From Bacteroidota bacterium (GTDB taxonomy: Bacteria; Bacteroidota; Bacteroidia; Bacteroidales; VadinHA17), in the NCBI GenBank assembly GCA_011049175.1, contig DSCJ01000046.1, positions 1-39,133 of the forward strand: a stretch of 39,133 nucleotides of DNA, given 5' to 3'. A program made the translations under genes and the position numbers. How positions within the stretch are numbered: the stretch's first letter is position 1; every line of letters begins with the position of its first letter. Below the pieces are notes generated by a model. It saw only the letters and a list, made by a program, of their open reading frames with translations. It was not told the DNA's origin and did no database searches. Positions 24,295-34,034 of the stretch are shown here, piece by piece.

Positions 24295-27219
24295 GTGAAA
24301 ATCATGCTTGCCCGAAGGTATGCCGGCAAATATGCGGTATGGCTGATCTATTTTTCAACGGCATTTCTGCAGCATGCCGGATGCTATGTTAAGGAAATCG
24401 GTACGCCGTATATCCAGAATTTCACAAAAAGAGACTATTACGGAGGCACCCAGAACTGGGGTATAGCCCAGGATGACAGGGGATTTATGTACTTTGCCAA
24501 TAACGATGGATTGCTTGTTTTCGACGGAGCCAGGTGGACTCTGTATAAAATGCCGAACATGTCGATGGTACGTTCGGTTTATATCGGCACAGAAGGAACC
24601 ATCTATGTGGGTGCATACAATGAATTCGGATGCATGATCCCCAAACCCAACGGGCAGCTGGCCTATCATTCGTTCAGAAGCCTTGTGCCGGCAAAATACC
24701 GCAACTTCGATGATGTGTGGCGCGTATATCCCTATGGGAATAAAATTGTTTTCCAGTCATACAACGCCCTTTACCTGTATGAAGAAGGGGAGCCTGTGAC
24801 GGTTATTGAGGCGCCCGCCCGGTTCAGACTGGCACTCAGTACAGGCGACAGAATATTTGTCAATGATATTGAAGAAGGATTGTTTGAACTTCAGGGAGAA
24901 GATATTGTGCCGGTTTCCGGATGCGGCAGGCTCAGAGGTGAGGACGTCAGCGCCATGCTGCCATTTGATACAGGGAGGATCCTGATCACTACAACACACA
25001 AGGGGCTGTTCCTGTATGACGGAACGGATCTGAAAACCTGGGATGTTCCCGTGAACCATGATATGATACGGTATCAGATATTTCATTCCTGCCGGATGCA
25101 TGGCGGGCACTTTGCCTTTGGTACCATACAGAACGGCCTGATCATTGCCGACAGTTCGGGAAAAACCGTTCAGCATATCAACCGGGAAAGCGGACTTCAG
25201 AACAATACCATACTGAGTGTATTTGCCGACAGAGACGGGAATATCTGGCTTGGACTGGATAACGGAATCGACTACATAACCACGAATTCCCAGATTACCT
25301 TCCTGCAGTCTCCTGAAGGCTTCGGAACCGGGTATACGGCTGCCATCCATCAGGGGTTGCTGTACCTGGGAACCAATCAGGGTTTGTATGCCTGTGAATG
25401 GGAAAACGGAAAACCTGCCGGTGATTTCCGGATCGTTCCCGGTACTTACGGTCAGGTATGGTATCTCGGCGTACACAGAGGGTTGCTGGTTTGCGGACAT
25501 AATTACGGGACCTTTCTCGTAGAAGGGGAAAAGGCCAGGTGGATTTCCGATATACCCGGAGGATGGAAATATTTCATTCCGGAAGGGAATCCTGACAAAT
25601 TGCTGGGAGGAACCTATAACGGTTTGATCCTCTTCGGTTGGGAAGACGGGGAATGGAAGTTCAGGAAAAGAGTGGCTGGTTTCGATGAATCGTTCAGGGT
25701 ATTCGAGGAAGATGAAAATAAAGATATCTGGATGACGCACGGATTTAAGGGTGTTTACAGGATCAGGCTGAACGCCCGGCTCGATTCGGTGGTCTCATCC
25801 TGGTTTTACGGAAGCAGCCACGGATTTCCTTCCAATTACGCCATTAATGTATTTAAGATCCGGGATAAAATCATTTTTGTTTCCGAGCAGCACGGAATAT
25901 TTGAATACAATGAAAAAACAGGCAGGTTTGATTATTCTGTCTATTTCAACCAGATTATGGACGGTTTGAAGGATATTACCTATCTCAGGGAAGATTCCCT
26001 CGGCAATATCTGGGTGGTGGCTGAAAACCGGCTGGGAGTTTACCGCATCAGGGAAGATCAGACCTACCGTTATGTATCCTCGCCTTTTACACAGCTCACA
26101 GGACATTTTATTCACGGATGGGAATCGGTATACCTTCACTCCGGTCATGTTTTTATAGGTATAGAAGACGGATTTGCCCATTATCTGCCGGAGGCTGAAA
26201 TAAAACCGAATACGGATTTTGCAGTTTATATTACCATGGCCGGCACTGCAAGCCCTGACAGTGTATTCTATTATGGAAACGTTTCGGATCTGGATGCGGA
26301 AAAACAAGGGGAATACCGGTTCCCATACAAAAGGAACAGCTTCAGGTTTTCCTGGACCGCTCCGGTGTATGACCGGCCTGAAAATATTGAATACAGCTAC
26401 CGTTTGTCGGGGCATAGCCAGGAATGGTCAGGCTGGACCGCGAATACCTCTGTTCAGTTCAGCCATTTGCATGACGGTGATTACGTATTTACCGTAAAAG
26501 CAAGAAATCAGCTAGGAATAGAAAGCCTGACCGACTCCATCCGTTTTACGGTTTTGAGACCCTGGTACCGATCCACTCTTGCCGTTTTCTTTTACTTTGT
26601 GGCAGCCTCAGTTATGGCGTATTTGTTTTATCTGTATATCAACAGTAGAATCGAGGCATCCAGGCTCATGGAAAGGCAGGAACAATGGAGGATATACAAT
26701 GAAAAAGAAAAGGAATACATACGGCAGGCATTGCTGGCCGAGAAGGAGATCATCAGCATGAAGAACGAAAAGCTGACCAGCGAGATGAAACAGAGGGACA
26801 GGGAGCTTGCCAATCAGGCGATGAATCTGGTAAAAAAGAATGAATTCCTTCTGAAAATTAAAAAAGATCTTGAAAAAATAAAGCTGCATGCAGGCCAGGA
26901 AGATACGGCCGAAAGGATATCATCCCTGATGAACCGGATCAACCGGGAAGTGGGAAGCAATAAGCAGCGGCATGTTTTTGAAAAAGCATTTGATGAAGTG
27001 CATGAAGAATTCCTCAACCGACTGAAAAACAAATATCCCGGTCTTACACCTACCGAAATTCGTGTTTGCGCCTACCTGAAAATGAATATTTCCACCAAGG
27101 AAATTGCTGCCCTGATGAACATTACTATTCGCGGGGTGGAAACCTGCCGGTACCGGATCAGAAAGAAAATGAAGATCGACCGGTCGGTGAACCTCACTAC
27201 CCATTTGCTGAATATTTAA
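24295..27219 (+). CDS. SusR-like membrane-bound one-component regulator (propeller sensor, triple-Y, LuxR-type HTH)
   Basis: This 974-residue protein starts at GTG 24295 or ATG 24304 (first residues MLARRY). A signal-anchor-like segment (AVWLIYFSTAFLQ) leads into a large periplasmic two-propeller sensor with repeats such as DDRGFMYFANNDGLLVFDG and DRDGNIWLGLDNGIDY. A Y_Y_Y-type domain (about 680-750), one transmembrane helix (761-785), a long coiled coil (788-870) and a LuxR-type helix-turn-helix (917-970, TPTEIRVCAYLKM) follow. There is no histidine kinase or receiver domain, so it is not a hybrid two-component system. The layout matches SusR-like activators that sense an oligosaccharide in the periplasm and switch on a PUL. 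Its target is most likely the susCD operon starting 249 bp downstream. Confidence 0.88.
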   Translation: MKIMLARRYAGKYAVWLIYFSTAFLQHAGCYVKEIGTPYIQNFTKRDYYGGTQNWGIAQDDRGFMYFANNDGLLVFDGARWTLYKMPNMSMVRSVYIGTEGTIYVGAYNEFGCMIPKPNGQLAYHSFRSLVPAKYRNFDDVWRVYPYGNKIVFQSYNALYLYEEGEPVTVIEAPARFRLALSTGDRIFVNDIEEGLFELQGEDIVPVSGCGRLRGEDVSAMLPFDTGRILITTTHKGLFLYDGTDLKTWDVPVNHDMIRYQIFHSCRMHGGHFAFGTIQNGLIIADSSGKTVQHINRESGLQNNTILSVFADRDGNIWLGLDNGIDYITTNSQITFLQSPEGFGTGYTAAIHQGLLYLGTNQGLYACEWENGKPAGDFRIVPGTYGQVWYLGVHRGLLVCGHNYGTFLVEGEKARWISDIPGGWKYFIPEGNPDKLLGGTYNGLILFGWEDGEWKFRKRVAGFDESFRVFEEDENKDIWMTHGFKGVYRIRLNARLDSVVSSWFYGSSHGFPSNYAINVFKIRDKIIFVSEQHGIFEYNEKTGRFDYSVYFNQIMDGLKDITYLREDSLGNIWVVAENRLGVYRIREDQTYRYVSSPFTQLTGHFIHGWESVYLHSGHVFIGIEDGFAHYLPEAEIKPNTDFAVYITMAGTASPDSVFYYGNVSDLDAEKQGEYRFPYKRNSFRFSWTAPVYDRPENIEYSYRLSGHSQEWSGWTANTSVQFSHLHDGDYVFTVKARNQLGIESLTDSIRFTVLRPWYRSTLAVFFYFVAASVMAYLFYLYINSRIEASRLMERQEQWRIYNEKEKEYIRQALLAEKEIISMKNEKLTSEMKQRDRELANQAMNLVKKNEFLLKIKKDLEKIKLHAGQEDTAERISSLMNRINREVGSNKQRHVFEKAFDEVHEEFLNRLKNKYPGLTPTEIRVCAYLKMNISTKEIAALMNITIRGVETCRYRIRKKMKIDRSVNLTTHLLNI

Positions 27220-27257
27220 GGCATTATCCGGAACATTGTAGTATGTATAATTTCACA

Positions 27258-27277
27258 TTATGAAATTTGCTTCATAA
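27258..27277. promoter_or_regulatory. Inverted repeat upstream of susC, candidate activator site
   Basis: TTATGAA (27258-27264) and TTCATAA (27271-27277) form a perfect 7-bp inverted repeat with a 6-bp spacer. It lies about 85 bp upstream of the TAATTTTG box, a normal place for an activator. The SusR-like protein encoded just upstream is the obvious candidate to bind it. It could also be a chance dyad in AT-rich DNA. Confidence 0.4.
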
Positions 27278-27361
27278 GGAGAAATTTTGTAATGCAATGA
27301 TAATCTGATGAATAGCCCATATTTGAAGTATTATTGTCGTAATCTCATAAAAATACAGTAG

Positions 27362-27369
27362 TAATTTTG
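27362..27369 (+). promoter_or_regulatory. TAnnTTTG -7 element for the susCD operon
   Basis: TAATTTTG is an exact match to the Bacteroidota -7 consensus, 98 bp before the susC start codon. No TTTG sits at 19-21 nt upstream. The nearest is ATTG (27333-27336) at 25 nt. A poor -33 box would fit an activator-dependent promoter. Confidence 0.42.
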
Positions 27370-27467
27370 AAGTGGCGAATTTCTGGAATATTCCTGTTGG
27401 GTGATGTACATTGGGGCACGTTATTTTTCTGATCCAATGAACCTTTTAACCCAAAAACCAAAAACCT

Positions 27468-30400
27468 ATGAAACATGCAATCTTAACCTGTCTGTTGACC
27501 TTTCTGTCCCTGACTTGTTTTTCTCAGGACCTGCAGGTCACAGGGGTTGTTACCTCTGCAGATGATGGTCAGCCACTGCCGGGGGTGAGTGTGGCCATCA
27601 AAGGGACAACAGCCGGTACCATTACAGGTACCGACGGATCCTATTCCATCAGGGTCACGGAAAACGCTACCCTGGTATTCTCTTTTGTCGGTATGACCAC
27701 ACAGGAATTCGTTATTACCGAAAGTACTGTTCTGGATGTGGTGATGGAGACAGATATTGCGAAAATTGATGAAATTGTGGTGGTGGGTTACGGCACCCAG
27801 CGAAAGAGCCTGATTACCGGAGCGATATCTAAGGTTGATGGCGAGGAACTGGCAAGAACATCCGACATGCGGGTGACCCAGGCTTTGCAGGGAAAAACGG
27901 CCGGCGTGGTAATTATGGCCAATTCCGGCCAGCCCGGCGACCAGGTGTCCATGCGTATCCGGGGGATCGGGACCAACGGCGATGCCGAACCTCTGTACAT
28001 TGTGGATGGCCTTCCCATGAGCGGGGCCGGACTGGATTTCCTGAATTCAAACGACATCGCCTCCATCGAGGTGCTGAAAGATGCAGCTTCCAGCGCTATC
28101 TACGGTGCACGTGGGGCCAACGGGGTGGTGCTCATTACAACAAAAACGGGAAGAAAAAACACCGATATGACCATTCAGTACGAGGGTTATTATGGTGTAC
28201 AGAATCCCTGGAAAAAAATCAGCCTGCTCAATGCCGAAGAGTATATCATGCTTACCAATGAAGCGGCAATAAACGGTGGACTCAGTCCAAAATTTTCCGA
28301 AGAAGATATTGCCGGCTTTACAGCCGACACCGACTGGCAGGATGAAATGTTCTATTATAATGCACCGAAGCAAAACCATCACCTGTCGTTTACCGGAGGA
28401 AGTGAAAAGATAGAATATTCTTCTTCCTTTAATTATTTTAATCAGGATGGGATTGTGGCCAAAGACAAATCGAACTTTGAAAAATTCAGCTACCGGCTGA
28501 ATGTAACAGGTGATTTCGGGCTGGTGCGCGTGGGTGGAAATGTCAACCTTGCCAACATGACCAGCAGGGGCATTGCCACCAATGACCATTTTGGCCTGAG
28601 CCTTACCCAGGCACTGAACATGCCACCGATTATACCCGTTAAATTTTCCGACGGATCGTGGGCAACGCCCGAGGCATACGGTATTGGCCTCCAGGAAATC
28701 ACAAACCCGGTGGCCATGCTGAGCTACTTTCATTCGAAGACCCGTACCAATAAATTGATCGGAAGTGTGTTCGGTAAATTCGATTTCGGTCAACTGGTGG
28801 AAGCACTCAGCGGCCTTACTTTCCGCTCTTCTTTCGGGGGGGAGTATGCCCTGGTGAACAACGATACCTACACCCCCCTGTATTACCTCGATGCCTTGCA
28901 TTTTACGGTAACCGACAGGGCTTCCAAAAATCTGGATATATGGTCGAGGTGGAATTTTGAGAACATCTTCACTTACAGAAAGTCGTTCAGCACAAGTAAT
29001 CTTACTCTTATGGCAGGTATGACGGCTTTCAAGGATATGTTCGAAAATCTGTATGGGACCAAGGCCGATTTGATTTTCGACGATTTTGAACATTCCTTCA
29101 TTGATAATGCCACCGATCCAGAAAGCGCCAACGCTGGCGGCGGCTTTTCCGAACATACTGTGGCCTCGTTATTCGGGCGTGTGAATTATGACCTGATGGA
29201 CCGGTATATGTTTACGGCTATTCTGCGACGGGACGGCTCTTCCAGGTTTGGCTCGGAAAATAAATACGGATATTTCCCTTCCGTTTCACTCGGATGGGTA
29301 ATATCCCGGGAAAGTTTTATGGAAAATCTTTCCGATGCAATAACCCTCCTCAAACTGCGGGCAAGCTGGGGACAGAACGGAAGTGAGAATATCGGAGATT
29401 TCGGGTATACCTCTGTGATCGGAAACCAGAACATTTATTATTTCGGTGCGGACAAAATGCAGTATAACGGTACCACACCTACCCGCATTGCCAACCCAAG
29501 CCTCAAATGGGAAACCTCAGAACAAACCAATATCGGGATCGATTTTGCAACCTTCGAGGGCAGCCTGGGCGTAACTCTCGATTATTATATCAAAACCACC
29601 AAAGACTGGCTGGTTACGGCTCCCATCCCCATGCTGGTGGGTAACTCGGCTCCCGTGATCAACGGAGGAGCCGTCAGAAACTCCGGGATTGAGGCAGAAA
29701 TATTCTACAGAAGACAGATCGGCGATCTGTTTATCAGCGCTTCGTTGAACGGAGCCTTTAACAAGAACGAGGTTCTTGAGATCCGCAATTCGGAACAGAG
29801 GCTGCAGGGTGGTGACGGAGGATTCGGCCAGGCTGGTGTTCTCTTTGCCGAAGTGGGAACACCCATGGGAGTGTTCTATGGTGTTCAAACCGACGGCATT
29901 TTCCAGAACCAGCAGGAAATTGAAAACCATGTCGATTCCGAAGGGAACCTGATACAGCCCGATGCCATGCCCGGCGATATCCGGTTTGTCGATGCAAACA
30001 ATGACGGGGTGATCAGCGATGCCGACCGGGTTCAGATTGGAAACCCCTTCCCCGATTTTACAGGAGGATTGAATGTAACGGCTGAATACCGTGGCTTCGA
30101 TTTCAATATGTTCCTTTTTGCCGCCCTGGGGCAGGAAGTATACGACGCTACCCGCCGGTACGATATGAACGGAACCAACTACCGTTCCGACTGGCTCAAC
30201 CGGTGGACCGGTGAAGGTACTTCCAATAAATATCCCAGGGTGACCTTTGTTGATAAAAACCTGAACATGAAAACCGTCAGCGATTTCTTTATCTATGACG
30301 GTAGTTTTGTCAGGTTACGCAACATTACCCTCGGTTATACGCTTCCTTCCGTGGTGACCAACTTCCTCACTATTGACAGGTTGCGGATCTATGTATCATC

Positions 30401-30536
30401 GGAAAACCTGCTGACATTTACCAGCTATCCCGGATTTGATCCGGAAATAGGGGGCGGTGTGTTCAATAACGGCATTGATCATGGAATTTATCCACAGCCC
30501 CGGACCTTTATGGCAGGTATCCAAATTACATTCTAA
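27468..30536 (+). CDS. SusC/RagA-type TonB-dependent outer-membrane transporter
   Basis: This 1022-residue protein has a signal peptide (1-19, ending CFSQ). A carboxypeptidase-regulatory-like domain follows (about 22-100, VTGVVTSADDGQPLPGVSVAIKG), then the SusC signature DEIVVVGYGTQRK (101-113). The plug domain (about 115-230) contains ALQGKTAGV, IRGIGTNG and YGARGANGV. The remainder is a 22-strand beta-barrel ending in AGIQITF, whose terminal phenylalanine is typical of outer-membrane proteins. With the SusD partner it forms the pedal-bin importer of oligosaccharides, powered by TonB. There is no FecR-interacting N-terminal extension, which fits control by the SusR-like regulator. The cargo is inferred to be beta-glucan oligosaccharide from the GH3, GH16 and GH30 neighbours. 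Confidence 0.97.
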   Translation: MKHAILTCLLTFLSLTCFSQDLQVTGVVTSADDGQPLPGVSVAIKGTTAGTITGTDGSYSIRVTENATLVFSFVGMTTQEFVITESTVLDVVMETDIAKIDEIVVVGYGTQRKSLITGAISKVDGEELARTSDMRVTQALQGKTAGVVIMANSGQPGDQVSMRIRGIGTNGDAEPLYIVDGLPMSGAGLDFLNSNDIASIEVLKDAASSAIYGARGANGVVLITTKTGRKNTDMTIQYEGYYGVQNPWKKISLLNAEEYIMLTNEAAINGGLSPKFSEEDIAGFTADTDWQDEMFYYNAPKQNHHLSFTGGSEKIEYSSSFNYFNQDGIVAKDKSNFEKFSYRLNVTGDFGLVRVGGNVNLANMTSRGIATNDHFGLSLTQALNMPPIIPVKFSDGSWATPEAYGIGLQEITNPVAMLSYFHSKTRTNKLIGSVFGKFDFGQLVEALSGLTFRSSFGGEYALVNNDTYTPLYYLDALHFTVTDRASKNLDIWSRWNFENIFTYRKSFSTSNLTLMAGMTAFKDMFENLYGTKADLIFDDFEHSFIDNATDPESANAGGGFSEHTVASLFGRVNYDLMDRYMFTAILRRDGSSRFGSENKYGYFPSVSLGWVISRESFMENLSDAITLLKLRASWGQNGSENIGDFGYTSVIGNQNIYYFGADKMQYNGTTPTRIANPSLKWETSEQTNIGIDFATFEGSLGVTLDYYIKTTKDWLVTAPIPMLVGNSAPVINGGAVRNSGIEAEIFYRRQIGDLFISASLNGAFNKNEVLEIRNSEQRLQGGDGGFGQAGVLFAEVGTPMGVFYGVQTDGIFQNQQEIENHVDSEGNLIQPDAMPGDIRFVDANNDGVISDADRVQIGNPFPDFTGGLNVTAEYRGFDFNMFLFAALGQEVYDATRRYDMNGTNYRSDWLNRWTGEGTSNKYPRVTFVDKNLNMKTVSDFFIYDGSFVRLRNITLGYTLPSVVTNFLTIDRLRIYVSSENLLTFTSYPGFDPEIGGGVFNNGIDHGIYPQPRTFMAGIQITF

Positions 30537-30557
30537 CACCGAAAAAAATATAGCGTT

Positions 30558-32159
30558 ATGAAAAACCTGATTATATACAGCCTTTTAACCGTGCTTTTCC
30601 TCGCAGGGAATTCCTGTACAAAGGATTTCCTGGAGCTTGAGCCGAAAACGGGTCAGGTCGAGGCAAACTATTATAAGACCGAAGACCAGGCATTCCTGGC
30701 CCTGACAGCCGTTTACGATGCTTATGCATTGCAGAACTGGCAGTTTGTACCGGTTATGTCGGATATTTATTCCGATGATGCTTTTTGCGGTGGTTCCGAT
30801 GCCAGCGACATGAGTCAGTGGCAGGACATGGAATCATTTGCCATGGAACCCGAGAACAACTCCGCGAGCGACCTGTGGAACCGTTGTTACTCGGGAATAT
30901 ATAGAGCCAATCTCTACCTTCAGAAACAGGAACAGATAGAATGGGTTACCGACGGCCTGAAAGAAATGTATGAAGGGGAGGTCAAATTTCTCCGCGCTTA
31001 CCTGTACTGGGATCTGGTGCGTCATTTCGGATGGGTGCCTCTGATAACTGAAGTGTATCCCGATGTGGAAGATTATAAAAATGTGCCTCAGAGCACCCCG
31101 GAAGAGATTTTTACCCAGATAGCCGCCGACTTGCTGGATGCCGTTGATGTGGTGATGGAAGATTTTACACCGGCTGATGCCGGCAGGGTTACCCGTGCAG
31201 CAGTACAGGCCCTGATGGCCCGGATATATTTGTATCATACAGGAATGAGCGCCATTCCCGGGCTCGGCCTCACAGCCGAACAATGGAGTGACGGAAATAC
31301 TGTCATTAATAAAGACTATGTACAGATTGCCCTGGATGAGATCATCACGGAAGAGCGCTATTCGCTGGTGGATGATTATGCCTGGCTGTTCAGCTGGGAT
31401 AACCAGAACAACAGCGAATCGATTCTGGAAATGCAGTATTCGGAAAAAGCCAAGTCGGGCGACTGGGGAGGCTGGAATATTAACGGAAATTTTTCCAGTG
31501 TGTGGATTAGCGTACGTAATCCCGAAGGAGATCCTACCGTATTCCCAGGCTGGTCATTTGCCGTTCCCACCTGGAGCCTGGCCGATGAATTTGAAACGGG
31601 AGACCCCAGAAAAGAGGTTACCCTGTATGATGCGGAGGCAGAGCTGACCAATTACACCCGAGCCTATATGAATACGGGATACTTTAACAGAAAATACATG
31701 GCCCGAAAAGATTATATCGGTTCGGGCGGTGATCCCAACCATAATTTCCCGCGGAATTTTATGGATATCCGCCTGGCCGATGTTCTTCTGATGGCTGCCG
31801 AACTGTGGCTGGATGAAGATCCGGGGAAAGCCCTCACGTATTTCAACCGGGTACGCACCCGCGCCCTGGGCGAAGATGCCGCCCTTTCCTCCATCGACCT
31901 CGATGATATCTATCACGAAAGGCGGGTGGAATTCGGAGGGGAAGGCCTGAGGAAATGGGATCTCCTGCGGCGCGGACTCGGTTATGCCGAAACCATGATC
32001 AATGCCAGCTTTGATCTGCCTTCCGGGATACCTAACCCGGAAGACTTTACCGGACGTACCTTCCAGGGAGATACCTGGGGAATGTTCCCCATTCCTGCCA
32101 GCGAGATCAGGAACACCAATGAAGGAATGCTGCAACAGATGGTTCCTGCATACCAATAA
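30558..32159 (+). CDS. SusD/RagB-family glycan-binding lipoprotein
   Basis: This 533-residue outer-membrane lipoprotein has a signal peptide ending at Cys20 (AGNSC). SusD family features include CTKDFLELEPKTGQ, the early YYKTEDQAFLALTAVYDA helix (TPR-like scaffold), FLRAYLYWDLVRHFG, DIRLADVLLMAAELW, YFNRVRTRALG and a C-terminal GMFPIPASEI. It forms the lid of the SusC transporter and captures oligosaccharide at the cell surface. It begins 21 bp after susC, so the pair is cotranscribed and made in matching amounts. Confidence 0.96.
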   Translation: MKNLIIYSLLTVLFLAGNSCTKDFLELEPKTGQVEANYYKTEDQAFLALTAVYDAYALQNWQFVPVMSDIYSDDAFCGGSDASDMSQWQDMESFAMEPENNSASDLWNRCYSGIYRANLYLQKQEQIEWVTDGLKEMYEGEVKFLRAYLYWDLVRHFGWVPLITEVYPDVEDYKNVPQSTPEEIFTQIAADLLDAVDVVMEDFTPADAGRVTRAAVQALMARIYLYHTGMSAIPGLGLTAEQWSDGNTVINKDYVQIALDEIITEERYSLVDDYAWLFSWDNQNNSESILEMQYSEKAKSGDWGGWNINGNFSSVWISVRNPEGDPTVFPGWSFAVPTWSLADEFETGDPRKEVTLYDAEAELTNYTRAYMNTGYFNRKYMARKDYIGSGGDPNHNFPRNFMDIRLADVLLMAAELWLDEDPGKALTYFNRVRTRALGEDAALSSIDLDDIYHERRVEFGGEGLRKWDLLRRGLGYAETMINASFDLPSGIPNPEDFTGRTFQGDTWGMFPIPASEIRNTNEGMLQQMVPAYQ

Positions 32160-32193
32160 ATAAGGCTGTAAAACACAACAAAAAGGAAATACC

Positions 32194-33951
32194 ATGAAAA
32201 GAATAATCAATCATATCAAACCGGCCGGTTTCCTGGCTGTCTTCCTGTTCTTCATTGGCTGCGAACCGATGATGATGGACAAGCCGGAGATAGGGGATCC
32301 TCCGACCGAAGACCAGCTCGACTTTACCATTGCCGATGGTAGCGATGAATTCCATGTGGTGGTAACCAATACATCCTCGGTTACAGGTATCACATACTGG
32401 GATTTCGGTAACGGTACCAAGGGAACAGGGCCTTCTGTAGAAGTGAAATATGCTCTCGAAGGTGAGTATACCATTAAAATGACACTGGTTACCCGGGGAG
32501 GCACCGCTTCAATCAGCAAAACGTACACCCAGACAGAGACCGATTTTTCCATCTTCACTGATCCGGTGTATGTGAACCTGAGCGGTGGAGTGGATGTTCC
32601 CGAGGGAAAAACCTGGGTGCTCGATTCAACCCAGACAGGTCACCTGGGTGTGGGCCCGGCCGATGATCCTACCGCCATGGTATGGTGGAAGGCGGAACCC
32701 CTGGCCAAATCAGGTACCGGCCTTTACGACGATGAGATTACTTTCATGATCAGCGATTTTGTGGCAGTTTACGAAAACCACGGTGTTAGCTATGTGAAAG
32801 ACTACCGGGCCAATGATCCGTCGCTTTCTTCGGTATACCTTAATCCAAGGGAAAACATGACCGACTACGATGTGGATTATGCCACACCGGTAACAGGTAC
32901 CTGGACCATTTCCGAAAAGAACGGTGTCAATTACCTGGTATTGAATGCAGAAACGCCCATATTCCCCTGCTTCGATGTGGGCGCCAAAGACAATGAATAT
33001 AAAATACTCCAGGTAACCGAAAACCTGCTGGAACTTGCGGCTATTGATGCCTATGGCGGGATCAACTGGCACTATTACCTGATTCCCAAAGGGTATGAAA
33101 GGCCCACCATAACGTTTGAACTGAACGCGGTGGAAGGCGCCGATAATGAAGTGGCGTTTTCGGTTATCAACTATTCCATTCCCGCCGGGGAAAGCGTGAC
33201 GAACATTACCTGGGATTTTGGCGATGGCAGCGACGAGGTGACAACAGCCACCAAAGATGATGTGGTAAACCATACCTTTATGAGGGCAGGTACCTATACC
33301 GTTACGGCGAAGCTGAATACCAGTCTGGGCGTGCTGACGGAAACCATGGTGCTGAGCTTTGAAAACAACAACTCGGCCTATGTGCCTTTCCAGTTGGACG
33401 TTACTGTGGTTTACAATGATTTCAGTGAGGTGCAGACCTTCCCGGTGCTGGGCCAGGATTGTTCGGTTACCATTGTGGATAATCCGTCGAAGATATATCC
33501 CAATAAATCCAGCAAGGTGGCCCGGTATGAAAAAACAAACCAGGAATGGGCCAATGCTTACATGCTGCTGGATCCCGGATACCGGTTTGATCTGAGATTG
33601 CAGCATGTGTTCAGTATCAAGGTGTACGGCCAGGCAGGCGATCAGATCCTGCTCAAACTGGAAAATACCGACCGTGGTGGCAATGCATGGCAAACAGGTA
33701 CACACGACCTGGTTTACACCATCCAGGAATCAAATACCTGGGAGGTGGCTGAATATGATTTCAGCGGCGTGGGAGCCGGCTGGGACTGGACCGGCGATAT
33801 CTATACATCCGATGTGGTGAGCGATCCCAATTTTAACCACGATTTCTACAACGTGATCCGCATCATGTGTAACCCGGGTAACGGAAGCGGTACCCATTCT
33901 TTCTATTTTGATGAACTATCAGGTCCCCATGTGGAAGGGATAACCAAATAA
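32194..33951 (+). CDS. PKD-domain surface glycan-binding lipoprotein (SusE/F position)
   Basis: This 585-residue lipoprotein has Cys23 (FFIGC) as the lipidation site. It contains a PKD domain (about 40-112, YWDFGNGTKGTGP), a middle beta-rich domain (about 120-305, KTWVLDSTQTGHLG to INWHYYLIPKGYE), a second PKD domain (about 312-390, ITWDFGDGSDE), and a C-terminal beta-sandwich (about 395-585) ending FYFDELSGPHVEG that looks like a carbohydrate-binding module. No catalytic motif is seen. Genes in this position after susD usually encode surface glycan-binding proteins that help recruit the polysaccharide. It starts 34 bp after susD and is followed by a terminator-like hairpin, so it probably ends the susCD transcript. 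Its glycan specificity is inferred as beta-glucan from the context. Confidence 0.8.
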   Translation: MKRIINHIKPAGFLAVFLFFIGCEPMMMDKPEIGDPPTEDQLDFTIADGSDEFHVVVTNTSSVTGITYWDFGNGTKGTGPSVEVKYALEGEYTIKMTLVTRGGTASISKTYTQTETDFSIFTDPVYVNLSGGVDVPEGKTWVLDSTQTGHLGVGPADDPTAMVWWKAEPLAKSGTGLYDDEITFMISDFVAVYENHGVSYVKDYRANDPSLSSVYLNPRENMTDYDVDYATPVTGTWTISEKNGVNYLVLNAETPIFPCFDVGAKDNEYKILQVTENLLELAAIDAYGGINWHYYLIPKGYERPTITFELNAVEGADNEVAFSVINYSIPAGESVTNITWDFGDGSDEVTTATKDDVVNHTFMRAGTYTVTAKLNTSLGVLTETMVLSFENNNSAYVPFQLDVTVVYNDFSEVQTFPVLGQDCSVTIVDNPSKIYPNKSSKVARYEKTNQEWANAYMLLDPGYRFDLRLQHVFSIKVYGQAGDQILLKLENTDRGGNAWQTGTHDLVYTIQESNTWEVAEYDFSGVGAGWDWTGDIYTSDVVSDPNFNHDFYNVIRIMCNPGNGSGTHSFYFDELSGPHVEGITK

Positions 33952-33960
33952 GCTATTTTT

Positions 33961-34014
33961 ACAGGACTGTTGGTTTCGTTCGTATCCGGAGGAAACCCGC
34001 AGTCCTGTTTTTTT
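33961..34014 (+). terminator. Hairpin terminator after the susCD-PKD genes
   Basis: ACAGGACTG (33961-33969) pairs with CAGTCCTGT (34000-34008), and inside it GGTTTC (33972-33977) pairs with GAAACC (33992-33997). Seven T residues (34008-34014) follow. It sits between the PKD protein gene and the GH3 gene and may lower enzyme expression relative to SusCD rather than stop it fully. Confidence 0.78.
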
Positions 34015-34034
34015 ACAAACCCATTAAATAGAAA

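Noticed and set aside
24295-27219. Hybrid two-component system for the SusR-like protein
   Set aside because: After the transmembrane helix there is only a coiled coil and a LuxR-type HTH. No kinase H-box, ATPase or receiver domain is seen.
28047-29156. A 369-residue open frame antisense to susC
   Set aside because: It has no recognisable domain and lies entirely inside a clear SusC coding region. Similar antisense frames occur at 5212-6312 and 32710-33705 for the same reason.
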